A DNA stretch of 64,000 nucleotides from an uncultured Mollicutes bacterium (GCA_900540385.1 UQFY01000001.1:92399-156398); one strand, 5' to 3'; positions 51,927 through 60,610 are shown, counted from the first letter of the stretch. Numbers and translations: made by a program. Notes: generated from the letters alone by a model not told the origin.

Positions 51927-53804
51927 ATGGATTTTGATTTTGATATCATCGTTGTTGGCGGAGGACATGCAGGGGTAGAGGCTGCAATGGCGGGAGCCCA
52001 TCTAGGCTTACGCACTCTTTTGTGCACCTTAAATAAAAAAATGATCGCGAATACCCCATGTAATCCCCATATTGGTGGTTCCGCTAAAGGCATCGTTGTT
52101 CGTGAAATTGACGCGTTAGGCGGTATGATGGGCAAGTTTGCCGATCATCACCCTCTTCAAATCAAGATGCTAAATACTGGGAAAGGGCCAGGCGTTCAAT
52201 GCCTTCGTGCCCAAGTGGATAAGCATGCCTATCCCGCTTATGTTCAATCCGTATTAGAAAAGACAGACAACTTAACCATCAAAGAGTGCCAGGTTGTTTC
52301 TCTTCTTCATGATGATAAGAAAGTTTTCGGTGTTGTTTTGGAAAATGGTGAGAAAATTACTTCTAAAGCAACGATTATCACCACCGGAACCTATATGGAA
52401 TCCACTTTGATTTCAGGAAAAGAGGTCGTTCCTGGCGGACCGGATGGTGAAAAAGCCTCGCATGGGTTGGCTCCTTCTTTGAAAGAAATGGGTTTAGACC
52501 TTTTCCGTTTAAAGACGGGAACTCCTCCAAGAATTGCTAAAGAGAGCATCGATTTTACAAACGCTCTTATTCAGCCAGGAATGGATGGAGAACTTGCTTT
52601 TTCTTACGAAACAAAAGAATTTACCCCTTTAAAAGACCAATTACCTTGTTGGTTAATCTATACCTCTAAGGAAACCAAACAATTAGTTTTGGATAATCTT
52701 GAAGAGTCGGCTCTCTTTAATGGAACTATTGTGGCTGCAGGGCCTCGTTATTGTCCTGCCATCGAATCGAAAATGGTCCGTTTTAAAGACAAAGAGCGAC
52801 ACCAGTTATTCCTTGAACCGGAATTTAGAGACGGAAATTCCATTTATCTTCAAGGTTTTTCGACAGGCTTCCCTCACGCTTTCCAAGAGAAAATGGTTCA
52901 TTCCTTGCCTGGGCTGGAACACGCAAAGATTTTGAAATATTCTTACGAAATCGAATACGAAGCAATCCGTCCTCTCCAATTTGATTACACCTTACAAATT
53001 AAAAAATACGAAGGTCTTTATGGCGCAGGGCAAATATGCGGAACTTCCGGATATGAAGAAGCAGCTGCTCTTGGCTTGATGGCTGGCATTAATGCGTCTT
53101 TAAAGATTTTAGGCAAGGAACCTCTCATTTTAAGAAGAGATGAAGCCTATATCGGTGTAATGATTGATGATTTGGTAACCAAAGGAACGGAAGAGCCTTA
53201 TCGTCTTCTTTCTTCCCGTGCGGAATATCGTCTTTTGTTACGTCATGACAATGCCGATCTTCGTCTTACGAAACATGGCCATGATATTGGCCTTATTTCC
53301 GAAACACGTTATGAACGTTTCTTAGAGAAATATAAAAAAATTGATGAAGCTATCGATGTTCTTAGCAAAACCAATGTTTCGGATAAAGAAAAAATCAATT
53401 CTTATCTTTTAGGAAACGGCTATACGGATACCTCTATTGGACATAAAGGACTAGAACTTTTAAAACGTCCAAACCTTCATTACAAAGAGATTGCCTCCGC
53501 GATGCCAGAAATGTCTTCCTTCCATTTTGATGAAGCTTCCATTTTGTCTTTGGAAACCAAAGTGAAATATGCAGGCTACATTCAACAAGAAGTTAAAGAC
53601 GCAGAACGTGCGATGAAATTAGAAAACATCCATCTCCCTAAGGATTTAGACTATATGCATATCGATGAACTTGCTATGGAAGCAAGAGAAAAACTTACAC
53701 GTGTCGCCCCAATTACTTTAGGGCAGGCTTCTCGTATCTCTGGGGTAAATCCTGCCGATATATCCATTTTGATTATTACATTGAAGAAGAGAGGTATTTT
53801 ATGA
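51927..53804 (+). CDS. mnmG: MnmG (GidA), tRNA uridine 5-carboxymethylaminomethyl enzyme
   Basis: 625 residues. The FAD dinucleotide motif is VVGGGHAGVEAAMA, followed by CNPHIGGSAKGIVVREIDALGG and the C-terminal tRNA-binding helices ending ISGVNPADISILIITLKKRG. With MnmE it modifies wobble uridine 34 of tRNAs. Ribosome site is weak (GATAGG). It overlaps rsmG by ATGA. The pair followed by parAB is a conserved arrangement near the replication origin in Bacillota. Confidence 0.97.
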   Translation: MDFDFDIIVVGGGHAGVEAAMAGAHLGLRTLLCTLNKKMIANTPCNPHIGGSAKGIVVREIDALGGMMGKFADHHPLQIKMLNTGKGPGVQCLRAQVDKHAYPAYVQSVLEKTDNLTIKECQVVSLLHDDKKVFGVVLENGEKITSKATIITTGTYMESTLISGKEVVPGGPDGEKASHGLAPSLKEMGLDLFRLKTGTPPRIAKESIDFTNALIQPGMDGELAFSYETKEFTPLKDQLPCWLIYTSKETKQLVLDNLEESALFNGTIVAAGPRYCPAIESKMVRFKDKERHQLFLEPEFRDGNSIYLQGFSTGFPHAFQEKMVHSLPGLEHAKILKYSYEIEYEAIRPLQFDYTLQIKKYEGLYGAGQICGTSGYEEAAALGLMAGINASLKILGKEPLILRRDEAYIGVMIDDLVTKGTEEPYRLLSSRAEYRLLLRHDNADLRLTKHGHDIGLISETRYERFLEKYKKIDEAIDVLSKTNVSDKEKINSYLLGNGYTDTSIGHKGLELLKRPNLHYKEIASAMPEMSSFHFDEASILSLETKVKYAGYIQQEVKDAERAMKLENIHLPKDLDYMHIDELAMEAREKLTRVAPITLGQASRISGVNPADISILIITLKKRGIL

Positions 53805-54508
53805 CATATGAAGAAATGGCATCTTTGCTTAAAGAAAAAGGAATTCAAATCAGTGAAGAAAGCCTACGTAAGTTAGATGAATACCTCCATCTTTTAATTG
53901 AATGGAACGAACGTTTTAATCTGACTTCCATCAAAACGGAAGGAGAAATCATCGAGAAACATTTCTATGATTGTTTGCTTGCTGCTGATCCTTCTCTTCT
54001 TATGGAAGGAAAGAAAGTATCCGATCTTGGCTCTGGCGCAGGTTTTCCTGGATTGGTTTGGGCCATTTGTTTCCCAGAAGCTTCCTATACATTAATCGAA
54101 GCTACAAAAAAGAAGTGCACCTTCCTAGAAGAAGTCTCCCGTGTCTTAGAACTAAGTAACGTAACCATCATTAATGGAAGGGTAGAAGAGCTTCCTGCAA
54201 CCTTTAAAGAAAGCTTTGATGTGGTGACGGCTAGAGCGGTAGCTGAGCTTCGTATTCTTGCTGAGTTGGCTTTGCCATTATTGAAAGTAAATGGAACTTT
54301 TGTTGCGATGAAAGGCGCTCATGGCGAGCATGAATTAAAGGATGCTGAGCATGCTTGCAAAGCCCTTGGCGTTAGCAAAACCTCTATTTCTTTATCCTCT
54401 CTTCCTAATGATGATGGAGAACGTTGCAACATCTATCTTTTGAAAGGCAAAAAAACGGACAAACGCTATCCTCGTAAATATAGCGATATCCTGAAAAAGC
54501 CTCTTTAA
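53801..54508 (+). CDS. rsmG: RsmG, 16S rRNA m7G527 methyltransferase
   Basis: 235 residues. The SAM-binding motif is VSDLGSGAGFPGLVWAI, preceded by LIEWNERFNLTSIKTEGEII and the HFYDCLLA element typical of GidB/RsmG. VVTARAVAELRILAELALPL is also diagnostic. It methylates G527 of 16S rRNA. It ends eight bases before tRNA-Arg. Confidence 0.96.
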   Translation: MTYEEMASLLKEKGIQISEESLRKLDEYLHLLIEWNERFNLTSIKTEGEIIEKHFYDCLLAADPSLLMEGKKVSDLGSGAGFPGLVWAICFPEASYTLIEATKKKCTFLEEVSRVLELSNVTIINGRVEELPATFKESFDVVTARAVAELRILAELALPLLKVNGTFVAMKGAHGEHELKDAEHACKALGVSKTSISLSSLPNDDGERCNIYLLKGKKTDKRYPRKYSDILKKPL

Positions 54509-54516
54509 GTTTCTAT

Positions 54517-54593
54517 GCGCCTGTAGCTCAATTGGATAGAGCAACAGTCTTCGAAACTGTCGGTTAGGCGTTCAAGTCGCCTCAGGCGCGCCA
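54517..54593 (+). tRNA. tRNA-Arg (anticodon UCG)
   Basis: Acceptor GCGCCTG/CAGGCGC is perfect, D arm AGCTC...GAGC, anticodon arm ACAGT-CTTCGAA-ACTGT with anticodon TCG, T arm AGGCG-TTCAAGT-CGCCT, discriminator G and encoded CCA. 77 nt. Confidence 0.97.
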
Positions 54594-54605
54594 AAGGAAA
54601 AGAGT

Positions 54606-54645
54606 GGACCCATGTATGAGAATTGTCTCTTATATGGGTCTTTTT
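54606..54645 (+). terminator. Terminator after tRNA-Arg
   Basis: GGACCCAT...GAGA and TCTC...ATGGGTC form a long hairpin with a short ATTG loop, followed by TTTTTC. It ends the suf-mnmG-rsmG-tRNA stretch. Confidence 0.88.
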
Positions 54646-54713
54646 CTTTATAAAACTTTGTCTAACGACAAAACAAATGAATCTCAAGCGTTTTTCTTTT
54701 TCCCCAAGAGATG

Positions 54714-54719
54714 TAAAAT
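54714..54719 (+). promoter_or_regulatory. TAAAAT -10 box of parA (leaderless start)
   Basis: TAAAAT ends six bases before the ATG at 54726, so the transcript would start at the initiation codon. No Shine-Dalgarno sequence is present. Confidence 0.45.
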
Positions 54720-54725
54720 CATTAC

Positions 54726-55505
54726 ATGACACGCGTTATTTCAGTTGCAAATCAAAAAGGTGGAGTGGGGAAGACTACAACCGCCATCAACCTCTCTAGC
54801 GCTTTAGCACAAAATGGGAAAAAAGTCCTTCTTGTTGACTTCGACTCCCAAGGAAATGCGACACGTGGATTAGGCTTACAAGTTACTCAGATGCCTCTTA
54901 CCGTTTTTGATGCTGTGACAAATTCGACGGATATTAATTTAATCATTAAACGTAGCAAAGTAAGTAATCTTGATATTGTTCCTGCCAATTTACGCTTAGC
55001 GTCTTTAGATACTTATGTTTCTTCACATAGCCTTCCAAAGCCTTTTTATCTTTTGAAGGATTGTTTATCTAAGATCAAAGAAAAGTATGATTTTATTTTG
55101 ATTGATTGCCCTCCATCGTTGGGCCTACTTTGCCTGAACGCTTTGGTTGCGTCCGATTCTGTTTTAATTCCTGTTCAATGTGAGTATTTTGCTATGGAAG
55201 CCGTTGCTTCAATTCTTTCTAGCATCACAAAGATTCAAAAGGACTATAATCCCTCTTTAAAGATTGAAGGCTTCCTTTTAACGATGTATGAGGCGAACAC
55301 TTCCCTTTGCACGGAAGTGGCTCAACAAGTTAGAGGCCTTTTCAAAGAGAATACGTTCTTAACGAGTATCCCTAGAAATATTTCTATCCCTGAAGCAAGC
55401 GCTCATGGGGAAGCGGTTACTACCTATCGCCCTTCCGCAAAAGGGTCGGTTGCCTATTTTGCTTTAGCAAGAGAGATCCTTGATTATGCCAAAAAAGAAA
55501 GCTAA
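54726..55505 (+). CDS. parA: ParA/Soj chromosome-partitioning ATPase
   Basis: 259 residues. The deviant Walker A motif is NQKGGVGKTTTAINLS (residues 9-24), the Walker A' DFDSQGNATRGLG follows, and LIDCPPSLG is Walker B. It drives segregation of the origin region together with ParB, whose gene overlaps its 3' end by about 20-26 bp. Placement after mnmG-rsmG is the classical origin-proximal arrangement. Confidence 0.95.
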   Translation: MTRVISVANQKGGVGKTTTAINLSSALAQNGKKVLLVDFDSQGNATRGLGLQVTQMPLTVFDAVTNSTDINLIIKRSKVSNLDIVPANLRLASLDTYVSSHSLPKPFYLLKDCLSKIKEKYDFILIDCPPSLGLLCLNALVASDSVLIPVQCEYFAMEAVASILSSITKIQKDYNPSLKIEGFLLTMYEANTSLCTEVAQQVRGLFKENTFLTSIPRNISIPEASAHGEAVTTYRPSAKGSVAYFALAREILDYAKKES

Positions 55506-56316
55506 TCCTTCACTAAAAGATCTTCTTAATCGTTATTCTCAGAATGACGTTATCGCGGAAATGGAACGCGAATATGCGTCTATTTCTTCTAAAAATATCC
55601 CTCTTTCTTCCATTGATGATAACCACGTTGTCAAAAAAGTATCTTTCCCAAAAGAGATGATCCATTCTCTGGGGGAATCCCTTAAAGAAAAAGGCTTCTT
55701 TTCCCCATTGCTTGTACGTCCTTCAGGAACGCATTATGAACTCATTCTTGGAAGAAAACGTTTTGTTGGTGCAAAAGAAGCGGGATTAAAATATGTTCCC
55801 TGTATTATCCGTGACGTTTCCGATGAAGAGGTTCTTCTTACTTTATTGGCGGACACTCGTGACCAAAGAGAAGGCAATGTAGTGGAGATGGCTCTTATTT
55901 TTGAAGCTCTTCAGGAAAAATACAAATACTCGCAAAAGACTTTAGGGGATTTAGCCCACCTTTCAAGAAGCCAAGTAACCAACATTCTTCGTCTTTTGCA
56001 TCTTCCAGACGAAGTATTAACGGAAGTTATGTTAGGCCATCTTTCTTATGGGCATGCTCGAGCGATCGCCTCCTTATCGGATAAACGTATTATGGATATG
56101 GTACGTAAAATTCATAAAGAGCATCTTTCTGTTCGTGAGACCGAATACCTTGCTAAGCAAATACAAAATAACGATAACCACATTCCTTCTTTAGAAAAAG
56201 TTAAAGAGAAATATAACGCCTCCTCTGTAGTCGTTAAAAAGAAATCCGTTACTTTATATTTCTCCACCGAAAAAGAAAGAGACGAGTTTCTCTTAGAAAA
56301 CGATCCGACAAAATAA
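55486..56316 (+). CDS. parB: ParB/Spo0J-like partition protein with divergent CTPase motifs
   Basis: 276 residues from the ATG at 55486 (an in-frame TTG lies two codons upstream). The ParB N-terminal domain includes SPLLVRPSGTHYELILGRKR; the usual GERR box is GRKR, and the ENIQR box is replaced by DTRDQREGN. The HTH is SQKTLGDLAHLSRSQVTNILR, and GHLSYGHARAIASL is conserved. It should bind parS and load SMC; I see no canonical parS (TGTTTCACGTGAAACA) in the window. Altered CTP-binding residues raise doubt about standard sliding-clamp behaviour. Confidence 0.88.
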   Translation: MPKKKANPSLKDLLNRYSQNDVIAEMEREYASISSKNIPLSSIDDNHVVKKVSFPKEMIHSLGESLKEKGFFSPLLVRPSGTHYELILGRKRFVGAKEAGLKYVPCIIRDVSDEEVLLTLLADTRDQREGNVVEMALIFEALQEKYKYSQKTLGDLAHLSRSQVTNILRLLHLPDEVLTEVMLGHLSYGHARAIASLSDKRIMDMVRKIHKEHLSVRETEYLAKQIQNNDNHIPSLEKVKEKYNASSVVVKKKSVTLYFSTEKERDEFLLENDPTK

Positions 56317-56375
56317 GATTCTTTAAGCCTATATTTAAATCCTTAAAGTGTTTTTTAATATATGGTTTTCATCAT

Positions 56376-56442
56376 TACTTCAAAGTCACTTCAATGTCTA
56401 CTTCAAAGTCACTTCAAAGTAATCATGAAGTACTTCAAAGTC
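56376..56442 (+). repeat. Left iteron array: five ACTTCAAAGT-type repeats
   Basis: Five 11-bp units (C/T)ACTTCAAAGT start at 56376, 56387 (one mismatch, CACTTCAATGT), 56399, 56410 and 56431. The 67-bp block is identical to 57908-57974 except one base. Spacings 11, 12, 11 and 21 bp place all units on one DNA face. It abuts the stop codon of the AlbA_2 gene. Confidence 0.9.
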
Positions 56443-57886
56443 ATTTTCTTTCGATTTTATCGTGGTTCGCAAGATACACTTGTCGATTGCCGACTTCTTT
56501 CTTCAAAAGAAAAGATTGGTCTAAGAGGTTCGAAATAACGTTTTTTCTAAAAAAAGTTGAATTAGAAACGCCAAGATGATCTGTGATCTCTTTAACAGAT
56601 TTATATGAAGAAAAACAAAAAGCAAGCACCGATAAATCATATTTAGAAGGCTTTTCGACTTTTTGAAGCAAAACATAGCCATCTTCATCCGCTTGAATTC
56701 CGTTTGCGTAAGTTAAATCTGGCAATACGATTGAAAATTGGTTGTTTTTGACAAAGAGATAGGGCTTATGAGACAACTTGGCGTCTTTATAATCTTGAGT
56801 GATTTTTTCAAAGCCAGTCCCTTTTGCCTCCATTGCCTTACATAGAACGAATACGTTTGAAATGAGAGTGTTCCTTCTTCGAGAAATGAAGGAATCTAAT
56901 TTATACGTTTCGATATTTTCACTTGGACTTCCGAAAAGCCCGCCTGGGGAAGAAATCACCAATCTATTTTTGAACAAATCTACATAGATTGCACTCCCAG
57001 TAATGAAATAATCCCGATGCGCAAGAGAATTGATGATGGCTTCAAAGAGGCTTCTTGCTGGGAAGGAGTCGATATCTTCTCTACTTGTTGCCTTCTTATG
57101 AAATCCGTGGTTCATTCTTTGCTCGATGAAGGATGATATGTAGTAATATTCCTTAATTAAATTTCCTTGGTAATTATTGCTGGCTATGATGTCGTCATCT
57201 CCACGTGTTAATCCTTTGTACATAGAACAAACGATTTGTGTATCCTTTCCGTCATAATCATCTTGGAAAAGCGTTGCTCCTTTTGCTAATTTCCGATTCT
57301 TATCAAAAAAACCTATAGAGGCCAGTTCTTTTTCTTTTAGATCTTTGCCGGTGTTTTTCTTATAGAAAGCATACAAATCTTGAAAATTCTTTTCATCAAA
57401 GATTTGATCGGTTGTGCACAAATCGAATTGTGGTCTTGTCCCAGTCAAAGATAAAGATAGCATTTCTTCCGTAGTTGCCGGGGAAGTGTATCCGTCCTTT
57501 CTTATAAAAACCATTGGCATTCCTTGAAATTTAAGAATGACCGGCTTCATTTGAGACTCTCCTACGAAGATTTTGAGGATGTATCTTTTTTTATCTCGAA
57601 TGGTATATGGAATAGGTTTAGTTTCTATTGGCGGAATGGTTTGGATGTGTTCTTGAACTGTTTTATAAAAAAATTGTTTTTCATTATCCAATTCAGATTG
57701 TTCAAAACCGATGAGCTTATTAGTCTTGTCTTCAACTCCAATGAAGAAAACTCCTCCACCTTTTGCGTTTGCAAAACCATCAACTGTTTTAAGCCAATCA
57801 AAAACATTGTCTCTGTTTAAACGTGACTTACATTCATAGAAACCGTCTTCGACATCGTATTCATTACAAATATCATTTAATTCCAT
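56441..57886 (-). CDS. AlbA_2/schlafen-type ATP-binding protein with C-terminal winged helix
   Basis: 481 residues. The N-terminal AlbA_2 domain shows YECKSRLNRDNVFDWLKTVDG then GGGVFFIGVEDKTNKLIGF (residues 17-61). The middle has the HATPase_c_4-type block EAIINSLAHRDYFITGSAIY and ISSPGGLFGSPS. The C terminus (LAFCFSSYKSVKEITDHLGV, SNSTFFRKNVISNLLDQSFL) is a winged helix. Such proteins are called transcriptional regulators or defence-related ATPases; actual function is unknown. It is a single-gene cassette between parB and ribU, bracketed by two iteron arrays, so it probably regulates itself. Confidence 0.88.
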   Translation of the reverse strand: MELNDICNEYDVEDGFYECKSRLNRDNVFDWLKTVDGFANAKGGGVFFIGVEDKTNKLIGFEQSELDNEKQFFYKTVQEHIQTIPPIETKPIPYTIRDKKRYILKIFVGESQMKPVILKFQGMPMVFIRKDGYTSPATTEEMLSLSLTGTRPQFDLCTTDQIFDEKNFQDLYAFYKKNTGKDLKEKELASIGFFDKNRKLAKGATLFQDDYDGKDTQIVCSMYKGLTRGDDDIIASNNYQGNLIKEYYYISSFIEQRMNHGFHKKATSREDIDSFPARSLFEAIINSLAHRDYFITGSAIYVDLFKNRLVISSPGGLFGSPSENIETYKLDSFISRRRNTLISNVFVLCKAMEAKGTGFEKITQDYKDAKLSHKPYLFVKNNQFSIVLPDLTYANGIQADEDGYVLLQKVEKPSKYDLSVLAFCFSSYKSVKEITDHLGVSNSTFFRKNVISNLLDQSFLLKKEVGNRQVYLANHDKIERK

Positions 57887-57907
57887 AATATCGCCCCAAA
57901 AACAATT

Positions 57908-57974
57908 TACTTCAAAGTCACTTCAATGTCTACTTCAAAGTTACTTCAAAGTAATCATGAAGTACTTCAAAGTC
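57908..57974 (+). repeat. Right iteron array: five ACTTCAAAGT-type repeats
   Basis: Units start at 57908, 57919 (CACTTCAATGT), 57931, 57942 and 57963, same spacing and orientation as the left array. Because the gene runs leftward, this array is just upstream of its start (57886) and likely overlaps its promoter. Confidence 0.9.
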
Positions 57975-58085
57975 CCTGAAACGAATACATGTCTCCATCC
58001 TTTTTTGCTTATCCTTTTGCTTTTGAATAAAAGATTCTGGTGACCATCTTCCAAAATAAGTAGGCTTAAAATGCATGTATATCCA

Positions 58086-58113
58086 TTGACAGTATAGTAA
58101 GGAATGCTAAACT
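58086..58113 (+). promoter_or_regulatory. ribU promoter
   Basis: TTGACA (58086-58091), 16-bp spacer, TAAACT (58108-58113) preceded by TGC as an extended -10. Transcription would start just before the riboswitch. Confidence 0.7.
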
Positions 58114-58118
58114 TTTAA

Positions 58119-58261
58119 CGTACTTCAGGGTGACGTGAAATTCGTCAATTGGTGGTAAAGCCCACGAGCGTAAGCACGAACTGGTGTGATTCCAGTGCCA
58201 ACGGTAAAGTCCGGATTGGAAGAAGGATATTGTATTTTTCCCCTGAAGATTTCTTCGGAGG
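58119..58261 (+). ncRNA. FMN riboswitch (RFN element) with expression platform
   Basis: The aptamer shows the RFN blocks in order: CTTCAGGG, GTGAAATTC, TGGTGGTAAAGCCCACGAGC, TGATTCCAGTGCCAACGGT and AGTCCGGATTGGAAGAAG (to about 58230). Downstream CCCTGAAG (58241-58248) can pair either with CTTCAGGG at the 5' edge of the aptamer (58123-58130) or with TCTTCGGAGG (58252-58261), which contains the ribU Shine-Dalgarno. FMN binding should favour the second pairing and block translation. The switch between pairings is inferred. Confidence 0.95.
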
Positions 58262-58271
58262 TTTTCTTTTT

Positions 58272-58976
58272 ATGGGTCAGTTTTGGAACTATTTTTCCAT
58301 TGCGGCGATGATGATTTTTATCGTCGCTCTTATCGTGGTTTATAACCATTTTCATCCAAATCGTGAATTTAATTGGGTGAGATTTGTGGCACGTGTTGGT
58401 ATTTTTGCGGCTATTTCAACGATTCTGTATATTGTTCCTATCTTTCAAATAAGCTTGCCATTTGTGCCTTCCTTTATGAGCCTTCATTTCGATGAAGTTC
58501 CTGCGATGATTGCCGGGTATGCATATGGACCTTTTGTTGGAGAAGCAGTCCTTCTTGTGAAGACCCTCATTAAACTCCCAATGACACATACGATGTGCGT
58601 TGGTGAGATAGCGGATTTCATCTTCTCCTCTTTCTATGTTTTGCCTGCCACATGGATCTACAAAAAGATGAGAAACATGAAAGGCGTCTTTATTGGCTTT
58701 GGGGTTTCTACCGTTATTCAAATTCTTGTTGCAATGACTCTCAACGTTTATTGGATTTTGCCATTCTATATGAATGTTATGGGTTTACCGGCAGATCGAC
58801 TTCTCCAAATGTGTCAAAAAGCGGTTCCGTTTATCACCGATTTAGAATGGTCTTACGCTTTCTTTGGCGTCATGCCATTGAATGTCATAAAAGATGTATC
58901 TGTCTTTGTTATCACTTTCTTGGTCTACCGCACAATTCGCAAAGCTCTTCATTGGGAAAATACCCCTTCAAAATAA
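58272..58976 (+). CDS. ribU: RibU, riboflavin ECF transporter substrate-binding subunit
   Basis: 234 residues from the ATG at 58272, the first after GGAGG of the riboswitch platform; longer frames run into the riboswitch itself. Six hydrophobic segments are present with the RibU block MSLHFDEVPAMIAGYAYGPF then GEAVLLVKTLIKLP. It binds riboflavin in the membrane and needs the shared ECF energising module, not encoded here. Control by the FMN riboswitch confirms the substrate. Confidence 0.94.
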   Translation: MGQFWNYFSIAAMMIFIVALIVVYNHFHPNREFNWVRFVARVGIFAAISTILYIVPIFQISLPFVPSFMSLHFDEVPAMIAGYAYGPFVGEAVLLVKTLIKLPMTHTMCVGEIADFIFSSFYVLPATWIYKKMRNMKGVFIGFGVSTVIQILVAMTLNVYWILPFYMNVMGLPADRLLQMCQKAVPFITDLEWSYAFFGVMPLNVIKDVSVFVITFLVYRTIRKALHWENTPSK

Positions 58977-58982
58977 AAGAAA

Positions 58983-59010
58983 ACGACCCAATGGGTCGCT
59001 TCTTTTTTAA
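58983..59010. terminator. Terminator between ribU and MATE gene
   Basis: CGACCCA (58984-58990) pairs with TGGGTCG (58992-58998), followed by CTTCTTTTTT on the plus strand. Confidence 0.85.
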
Positions 59011-59027
59011 ATAAGGTTCTTTAATTC

Positions 59028-60497
59028 TTATTCTCCGACATGAGAAATTTCTTGTACGGCTTGAGTTTGAGAAAATTCTTTTCGGAAGATCTTTCTTTCT
59101 GAGAGCAAGATCACAGGTATATAAATAATATCCACAATAGCCCAGCTTAATGGATAGGTGAAATAAAGCCAGAAGATGGTATGGAAATAATCCAAACGGA
59201 AAAGGGTATAGAGGAAGAGGATTCTGCTGCCCGTTACTCCAATTAAAGTGATTAAGGCTGGAGAAGTGGAACGTTTCATGCCTCTTAGATATTGCCCATC
59301 AACATCCATAAAGCCATCTAAGCAATAGGTGAGCATCATCAATATCAATCTTTCTTTACCTGCAGCAAGAGCGTTAGAACGATTCACGCCATTTCCGTCG
59401 GTGATAAAGATTCCAAGAACTTCCGATGGCCAAAGAAGAGTGATAAATGTGCATGCGCCCCAGCTAATTAGCATCCAAACCATGGAATACCAGAAGATCT
59501 TACGAATATTTTCTTTCTTTCTTGCGCCATAGTTTTGACCAACAAAAGAGACGCAGGTCATAGCGGCTGCATCGATAAACGCATACACGTATCCCTCAAT
59601 TTGAGATGAAGCGGAAGCTCCGGCGACAATTTCCGTTTGGGAAATGAGCACTCCATCGATCGTGTAATTTGTAATGGTATATAAACTAGATTGAATTAAA
59701 ACGTTTGGAATATTAAACCCTAAAGCCTGAACCCCAGCAGGCAAACCAATTTTGATGATGCTAAGAAGGGATTGCTTATCCATTTTCATCCCTTTCCAAG
59801 TAAGATGGACGTAACCATTCTTATTAATCCATAACCACAAAACGGTAAGTATTGCCGAGACTGCTTCAGAAAGAACGGTCGCCCAAGCAACACCAGAGAC
59901 GTCCATATGGAAGAAGATAACGAAAATTAAATCGCAAGCGACATTCACGATTCCGGAAATAATAAGGATATATAAAGGTCTTCTCGAATCGCCTAAAGCT
60001 CTTAAACATTGAGAACCGAAGTTATAGACAAGGAGAAAAGGCGCTCCAATGAAATAGATTCCCAAATATTCGACGGATTTGGAGAAAATTTCTTCAGGAG
60101 TTCCCATTAATTTTAGAAGATAAGGAGCAAGGAAATAACCGGCAACGCCTACAACCAATCCAACAATCAAAGAAAAAACAAGGGATGTGTGTAAGACTTT
60201 CTGAGCAACATCTTTGTGATTGGCTCCTTTTGCATTGCCTAAAGCAACATTTGCGCCAACGGCAATGGAAACGAAGAAAGAAACCAACAAATTGATTAAA
60301 GCAGAATTGCTTCCGACAGCGGACATGGAATTGCTTCCCCCGCCGAAATTGGCGACGGTATATAAGTCAACAGTCGTATAAAGCAGTTGCAAAATGGTTG
60401 TTAAAGCCATTGGAAGGGCAAAAAGAGGAATTTTCCAAAAAAGGTTTCCGGTTGTTAAATCCATTTCCTGGGAACGTTTTTTCTTTGTGATTTCCAT
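59028..60497 (-). CDS. MATE-family multidrug/cation antiporter
   Basis: 489 residues with twelve hydrophobic segments in two halves. The N-terminal block LFWKIPLFALPMALTTILQL and TTVDLYTVANFGGG, then the second-half LPAGVQALGFNIPNVLIQSS, are typical of the MATE DinF/NorM branch. It exports cationic compounds using an ion gradient; substrates unknown. It is convergent with ribU and not visibly in an operon. Confidence 0.92.
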   Translation of the reverse strand: MEITKKKRSQEMDLTTGNLFWKIPLFALPMALTTILQLLYTTVDLYTVANFGGGSNSMSAVGSNSALINLLVSFFVSIAVGANVALGNAKGANHKDVAQKVLHTSLVFSLIVGLVVGVAGYFLAPYLLKLMGTPEEIFSKSVEYLGIYFIGAPFLLVYNFGSQCLRALGDSRRPLYILIISGIVNVACDLIFVIFFHMDVSGVAWATVLSEAVSAILTVLWLWINKNGYVHLTWKGMKMDKQSLLSIIKIGLPAGVQALGFNIPNVLIQSSLYTITNYTIDGVLISQTEIVAGASASSQIEGYVYAFIDAAAMTCVSFVGQNYGARKKENIRKIFWYSMVWMLISWGACTFITLLWPSEVLGIFITDGNGVNRSNALAAGKERLILMMLTYCLDGFMDVDGQYLRGMKRSTSPALITLIGVTGSRILFLYTLFRLDYFHTIFWLYFTYPLSWAIVDIIYIPVILLSERKIFRKEFSQTQAVQEISHVGE

Positions 60498-60583
60498 AAA
60501 TTTCTTTTATATTTCCCCCTCTAGAGCAAACGTTTGATATTGTAGTCTTTCTAAGTTTCTTTTCAACCGAATATAAGGAAAAG

Positions 60584-60610
60584 AAAAAGCTCCCAAACAA
60601 ATTGAGAGCT
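60584..60610 (-). terminator. Terminator of the ferredoxin gene
   Basis: On the minus strand AGCTCTC and GGGAGCT pair across a 9-nt loop and are followed by TTTTTC. Confidence 0.85.

Noticed and set aside
56376..57974. Iteron arrays as a plasmid-type replication origin
   Set aside because: No Rep gene or DnaA-box cluster is present and the two arrays are placed around a regulator-like gene, so operator function is simpler.
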